From the NCBI GenBank assembly GCA_905612415.1, contig CAJQRW010000030.1:1-61933 (forward strand): a DNA stretch of 61,933 nucleotides, written 5' to 3'. Source of the stretch: an uncultured Pelagibacteraceae bacterium (GTDB lineage Bacteria; Pseudomonadota; Alphaproteobacteria; Pelagibacterales; Pelagibacteraceae). The translations under genes and the position numbers were made by a program. Below the pieces are notes generated by a model. That model was not told the DNA's origin. It ran no database searches and worked only from the letters and a program-made list of their open reading frames with translations. How positions within the stretch are numbered: position 1 is the first letter of the stretch; every line of letters begins with the position of its first letter. Below are positions 57,801 to 61,933 of the stretch, piece after piece.

Positions 57801-59744
57801 ATGTCAGCAAAAATAATGTGGCTGATTGCTTTTGTAATGCTCTATTGGGGATATTGTATTTTCTGGGGTATTAAAGGAGCACAACAAGCGAAAACAGCTT
57901 CGGATTATTTCATATCAGGAAGAAAGCTTCCTATGTGGGTATTCGTACTTGCCGCTACAGCTACTTCATTTTCTGGATGGACCTTTTTGGGTCACCCAGG
58001 ATTAATTTATAGAGATGGTTTTCAATATGCTTATGCATCTTTTTATGTAATCACAATTCCTTTTACAGGTGTGATGTTCTTAAAAAGACAATGGATACTT
58101 GGAAAACGTTTTGGCTACGTAACGCCAGGCGAAATGCTAGCAGATTACTTTAAGGGTGATATGATACGTGTTTTAACTGTTGTCGTGGCTTTATGTTTCT
58201 CAATTCCTTATTTAGGATTGCAGTTAGCAGGATCTGGAAAACTATTTAATGTTTTATCAGACGGTATGTGGGGCGTAACTACTGGTACTTGGGTACTGGC
58301 AGGTATAGTTGCACTTTACGTAGGATTAGGTGGATTAAAATCCGTTGCTTACGTGGACACTCTGCAAGCAGTTCTATTATGGTTTGGAATTATCGCAATT
58401 GGTTTTATTGCTTACGACCTCGTTGGAGGTTGGGACGCATTGAACGAAGGTTTAGCAAAAGTTGCTTTGGTAGAAGGCACTAAATGGGGGAAAACCCCAG
58501 GTGATGGATACTCTGCTTACTTTGCAATACCTGGTGTCATACAATTTACAGCTGGATTAGGAAAAGAAACTCCAGTAGGTGGTTTGTGGACAGGAATGAT
58601 GGTGTTAACTTATATGTTTGCTTTAATGGGTATACATTCTTCACCAGCATTTTCAATGTGGGCTTTCTCTAACAAAGATCCAGAACCATTTGCACCACAA
58701 CAAGTTTGGGCTTCATCAGTAGGAATAGGCTTTGCTCTATTCGTATTTACTGCAGCTCAAGGTATGGGCGCTCACCTACTAGGTGCTGACCCCGTTGTGA
58801 ACGCAGCAGGAGTAAATATTTCAAATGTACTTCCAGAATCTATTGGGAACGGTGGGCAAGGTAGTCTTGTTCCATACCTTATCAATACGATTGGGGATGC
58901 AGCTCCTTGGTTTGTAGGTCTTTTAGCGGTATGTGCTTTGGCTGCGATGCAGTCAACAGGTGCTGCTTACATGTCTACTTGTTCGTCAATGTTAACTAGA
59001 GATATCTACAAGAAATTCTTTAAACCAAAAATGAGTCATGAAGAACAAAAATTCTTTGGACGTATAATGGTTGTTTTTGTAGTTGGTGCAGCTTTATTAG
59101 TTGCAACATTCTCTAAAGATGCATTGGTGTTATTGGGAGGATTAGCGGTGGCGTTTGGTTTCCAAATGTGGGTTCCATTAGCTTCTGTTTGTTATTTCCC
59201 ATGGATGACAAGACAAGGTGTATCTTGGGGTCTATTGGCAGGAATAATTGGTGTAATGGCTACGGAAAGTATTGGTCAAAATTTATTTGGCGATGCTCTT
59301 CCGTGGGGTAGATGGCCTTGGACAATGCACTCTGCATTCTGGGGTATGTTTGCTAACTTAGCTGTAGCATTACCAATTTCTGCAATGACGCAGAACTCTA
59401 GAGAACGTGCGCATAGACAAAAATACCATGACTTCTTAGCAGACCACGCTGGTCTTCCAGCAAGCAAGCAAAGTCTCAAGCCAGCGGCTTGGATTATAAC
59501 TATTGCTTGGTTGTTTTTTGGAATTGGGCCTGGAGCTGTAATAGGAAATGATATCTTTGGATCTCCAAATGATATTAGTACATGGACTTTTGGCATTCCA
59601 TCAATTTGGGCTTGGCAAATATTATTCTGGATCTTAGGGTGTGGAATGATGTGGTTCTTAGCTTACAAAATGGAAATGTCTACAATGCCTAGAAAATCAG
59701 TAAGTGCGCTGGTTGATGACATTGGGGACTCTGCTAGAGCATAA
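57801..59744 (+). CDS. Sodium:solute symporter (SSS family)
   Basis: 647-aa, 13+ TM; DYFISGRKLPMWVFVLAATATSFSGWTFLG. Confidence 0.92.
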   Translation: MSAKIMWLIAFVMLYWGYCIFWGIKGAQQAKTASDYFISGRKLPMWVFVLAATATSFSGWTFLGHPGLIYRDGFQYAYASFYVITIPFTGVMFLKRQWILGKRFGYVTPGEMLADYFKGDMIRVLTVVVALCFSIPYLGLQLAGSGKLFNVLSDGMWGVTTGTWVLAGIVALYVGLGGLKSVAYVDTLQAVLLWFGIIAIGFIAYDLVGGWDALNEGLAKVALVEGTKWGKTPGDGYSAYFAIPGVIQFTAGLGKETPVGGLWTGMMVLTYMFALMGIHSSPAFSMWAFSNKDPEPFAPQQVWASSVGIGFALFVFTAAQGMGAHLLGADPVVNAAGVNISNVLPESIGNGGQGSLVPYLINTIGDAAPWFVGLLAVCALAAMQSTGAAYMSTCSSMLTRDIYKKFFKPKMSHEEQKFFGRIMVVFVVGAALLVATFSKDALVLLGGLAVAFGFQMWVPLASVCYFPWMTRQGVSWGLLAGIIGVMATESIGQNLFGDALPWGRWPWTMHSAFWGMFANLAVALPISAMTQNSRERAHRQKYHDFLADHAGLPASKQSLKPAAWIITIAWLFFGIGPGAVIGNDIFGSPNDISTWTFGIPSIWAWQILFWILGCGMMWFLAYKMEMSTMPRKSVSALVDDIGDSARA

Positions 59745-59770
59745 ATTACAAATTTATACTCAAAATATTC

Positions 59771-59806
59771 AAGAAGGGCGGGAATTCTCGCCCTTCTTTT
59801 TTTTTG
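59771..59806 (+). terminator. Rho-independent terminator after the SSS symporter
   Basis: AAGAAGGGCG...CGCCCTTCTT 10-bp stem followed by a T run. Confidence 0.93.
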
Positions 59807-59838
59807 ACATAATTCAAATATAAAAATATAAAATTATT

Positions 59839-60498
59839 ATGAGTTTAATTAAAATTTCACCATCAATTTTATCTGCAGATTTTAGTAAACTAGGGAATGA
59901 AATTCAGGATTTAGAAAAAGCAGGCGCAGACTTAATACACATAGATGTTATGGATGGACACTTTGTGCCTAATATTACAATTGGACCTGATGTAATAAGT
60001 AAACTCAGAAAGTACACAAATTTACCTTTCGATGTACATTTGATGATTTCTCCAGTTCATAACTTTATAAAAGATTTTGCTGATGCTGGTGCTGATATAA
60101 TCACTATTCATCCTGAGGCAACTAATGATTTAATAAGTTCGATAGAAAAAATAAAGTCTTACAATAAAAAAGTCGGTATATCGCTAAACCCAGAAACATC
60201 TGTTGATAAAGTTTTTTCTATTTTAAATTTAATTGATCTTGTTTTAATTATGAGTGTAAACCCAGGATTTGGTGGTCAAAAATTTATAAAAGAAACTCTA
60301 AATAAAGTTAAATTAATAAGAAAAGAAATTGATTTAAAAAAATTAAAAACAGAAATTGAAATAGATGGTGGAATTAATTTTGAAAATTCAAAAATAGCTA
60401 TAGAAGCAGGGGTAAATATAATAGTTTCAGGAACAACAATTTTTAAGGAAAATTCAGGAAACTTAAAAAAAAACATCCAAACACTAAAAACAGGATAA
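59839..60498 (+). CDS. rpe: Ribulose-phosphate 3-epimerase
   Basis: ISPSILSADFSKLG, HIDVMDGHFVPNITIGP, MSVNPGFGGQKF, EIDGGI. Confidence 0.97.
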   Translation: MSLIKISPSILSADFSKLGNEIQDLEKAGADLIHIDVMDGHFVPNITIGPDVISKLRKYTNLPFDVHLMISPVHNFIKDFADAGADIITIHPEATNDLISSIEKIKSYNKKVGISLNPETSVDKVFSILNLIDLVLIMSVNPGFGGQKFIKETLNKVKLIRKEIDLKKLKTEIEIDGGINFENSKIAIEAGVNIIVSGTTIFKENSGNLKKNIQTLKTG

Positions 60499-60501
60499 AG
60501 A

Positions 60502-61933
60502 ATGTATAGGCTCAAAAGTATAAAACTATACTTTTTTTCTATTCTTAATATTTTTTTTTTAAGTTTTAGAAATTTTTATTTTAAAAGTAACTATTATAAC
60601 AAAAAATTAATATCTATTATTCCAGATAGAATTTTTTATAGGCCGGGTACATTTCTAAATGCTGCTCTGACAACAAGCCGAAATGATTTTTATCAAATAA
60701 AAGATATACAGCCAGCATCATTATGGAAAATTAGTTCAAAAGAAAAACAAAAATTTGAAAATCTACATAGCTTTTTATGGTTAACAAAAATTGATAGAAA
60801 AAATAGTAAGATTGTTACTAAAAATATTATTCGGAGTTGGATTGATCATTTTTTTAATTATGAACCAAATGTTTGGAAAATGGAAATTACAGCAAAAAGA
60901 ATTATATCATGGACATCTAACACTGATATAACCTTAGAAAATTCAGACAAATTATATAAAGAAAGATTTTTCACGAGTTTAATAAAACAATCTAATTTTC
61001 TTTTAAAGAATTTAAATAGTTTATTATACCTACCAGACAAGATTATATGTTGTGCCGCAATAATATTATCAGGAATCATATTTAAAGAAAATAATTTTAA
61101 TTATAAAATTGGTGTTAAAGAATTAGAAAAAGTTATTAAAACATATTTTGATCAAGAAGGTTTTCCAAAATCAAGGAATCCTGAAGAAGTTTTTATTAGC
61201 ATAAAATATTTAATCTTAATTAGAGAATGGTTTAGAGAGGCGCAAAAACCAATACCTGACTTTCTAAATGATATAATACAAAAATGTGGTAATTGTTATT
61301 CTTTTTTATCATGTTCTGATAAAAAATTTCCTCTATTCAATGGAGCATCAGAAATTAATTATAAAGATTACGACGTTTTTTTAAAAAATCTAAAGTATAA
61401 ATTTAATAATCAGAACTATGAATTAGCAAGTTTGACAAAAGTAAAAAATAAAAAAATAGATTTTTTTATGGATTGTGGCAATCCTCCTCAAAATAAATTT
61501 GCAAAGTATTATCAAGCTGGTTGTCTTTCATTTGAACTGATTTCCAATAAACAAAAAATAATAAGCAATTCTGGATATGGAAAGTATTTTTCAGAGAAAC
61601 TTACATCACTAAGTCGGTCAACGGCTGCGCATTCTACTTTGTATATAAATGATACATCATCTTGCATATTTCAAAAAAATAAATTCATAAATAAAGTATA
61701 TGGAAACTCATTAATAAAAAAACATAAAATCATTAGTAAAAATTATACCGAAAATAAAGAATTTTACATTATTTCAGCATCACATAATGGTTATGAAAAA
61801 AAATTTGGATGCATACATAAACGATCAATTAAAATTTTCAAAAATGAGGATAAAATTATTGGATTAGATGAGATTGAAAAAAATAAAAATTATTCAAATT
61901 CATTAATTTATTTTATTAGGTTTCATATCTACC
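60502..61933 (+). CDS. Heparinase II/III family protein, 3'-truncated by window edge
   Basis: Hand-translated ORF open to the edge; MEITAKRIISW, FFMDCGNPPQNKFAKYYQAGCLSFEL, SRSTAAHSTLYIND motifs. Confidence 0.8.
   Translation, partial: MYRLKSIKLYFFSILNIFFLSFRNFYFKSNYYNKKLISIIPDRIFYRPGTFLNAALTTSRNDFYQIKDIQPASLWKISSKEKQKFENLHSFLWLTKIDRKNSKIVTKNIIRSWIDHFFNYEPNVWKMEITAKRIISWTSNTDITLENSDKLYKERFFTSLIKQSNFLLKNLNSLLYLPDKIICCAAIILSGIIFKENNFNYKIGVKELEKVIKTYFDQEGFPKSRNPEEVFISIKYLILIREWFREAQKPIPDFLNDIIQKCGNCYSFLSCSDKKFPLFNGASEINYKDYDVFLKNLKYKFNNQNYELASLTKVKNKKIDFFMDCGNPPQNKFAKYYQAGCLSFELISNKQKIISNSGYGKYFSEKLTSLSRSTAAHSTLYINDTSSCIFQKNKFINKVYGNSLIKKHKIISKNYTENKEFYIISASHNGYEKKFGCIHKRSIKIFKNEDKIIGLDEIEKNKNYSNSLIYFIRFHIY

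Overview
AT-rich, densely packed window of about 62 kb. Gene content and order (rpsP-trmD-rplS-leuCDB, divergent ffh/dapF-ftsY, glcDEF, hemCD-tsaD, TRAP transporter, very short spacers) look like a streamlined marine alphaproteobacterium of the SAR11/Pelagibacterales type; this is inferred from gene content, with no database search. No rRNA, tRNA, CRISPR array or transposase was recognised. Main observations: (1) a compact minus-strand cluster at 317-9600 that reads as a DMSP demethylation / methylmercaptopropionate pathway (dmdA-, dmdB- and dmdC-like genes, a metF-like gene, a hydroxyacyl-CoA dehydrogenase/enoyl-CoA hydratase fusion, an alpha/beta hydrolase and an anion symporter). Its alpha/beta hydrolase apparently starts at CTG in a CTGA overlap. 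(2) A photobiology island at 39507-44424: a photolyase-like protein with the FAD domain first and a Rossmann-like domain after it, a 40-aa DUF2256-type gene missing from the ORF track, a DUF393/DCC protein, a prokaryotic (6-4)/FeS-BCP-type photolyase that seems to lack the cluster CxxC, a cupredoxin, an SDR, and a tandem set of three 15-25 aa micro-ORFs. (3) A GC-rich three-hairpin leader upstream of ffh, and structured leaders upstream of a Na+/solute symporter and a PagL-like gene. (4) Two in-frame tandem-repeat tails: (EPKKE)x8 on ribosomal protein S16 and a 4x9-aa Lys/Arg-rich repeat at the N-terminus of acetyl-CoA synthetase. (5) A ybbA-ybbP/tesA cassette with start codons sharing CATG, sitting between tsaD and an EVE-domain gene, with a degenerate EVE 5' fragment at its other edge.
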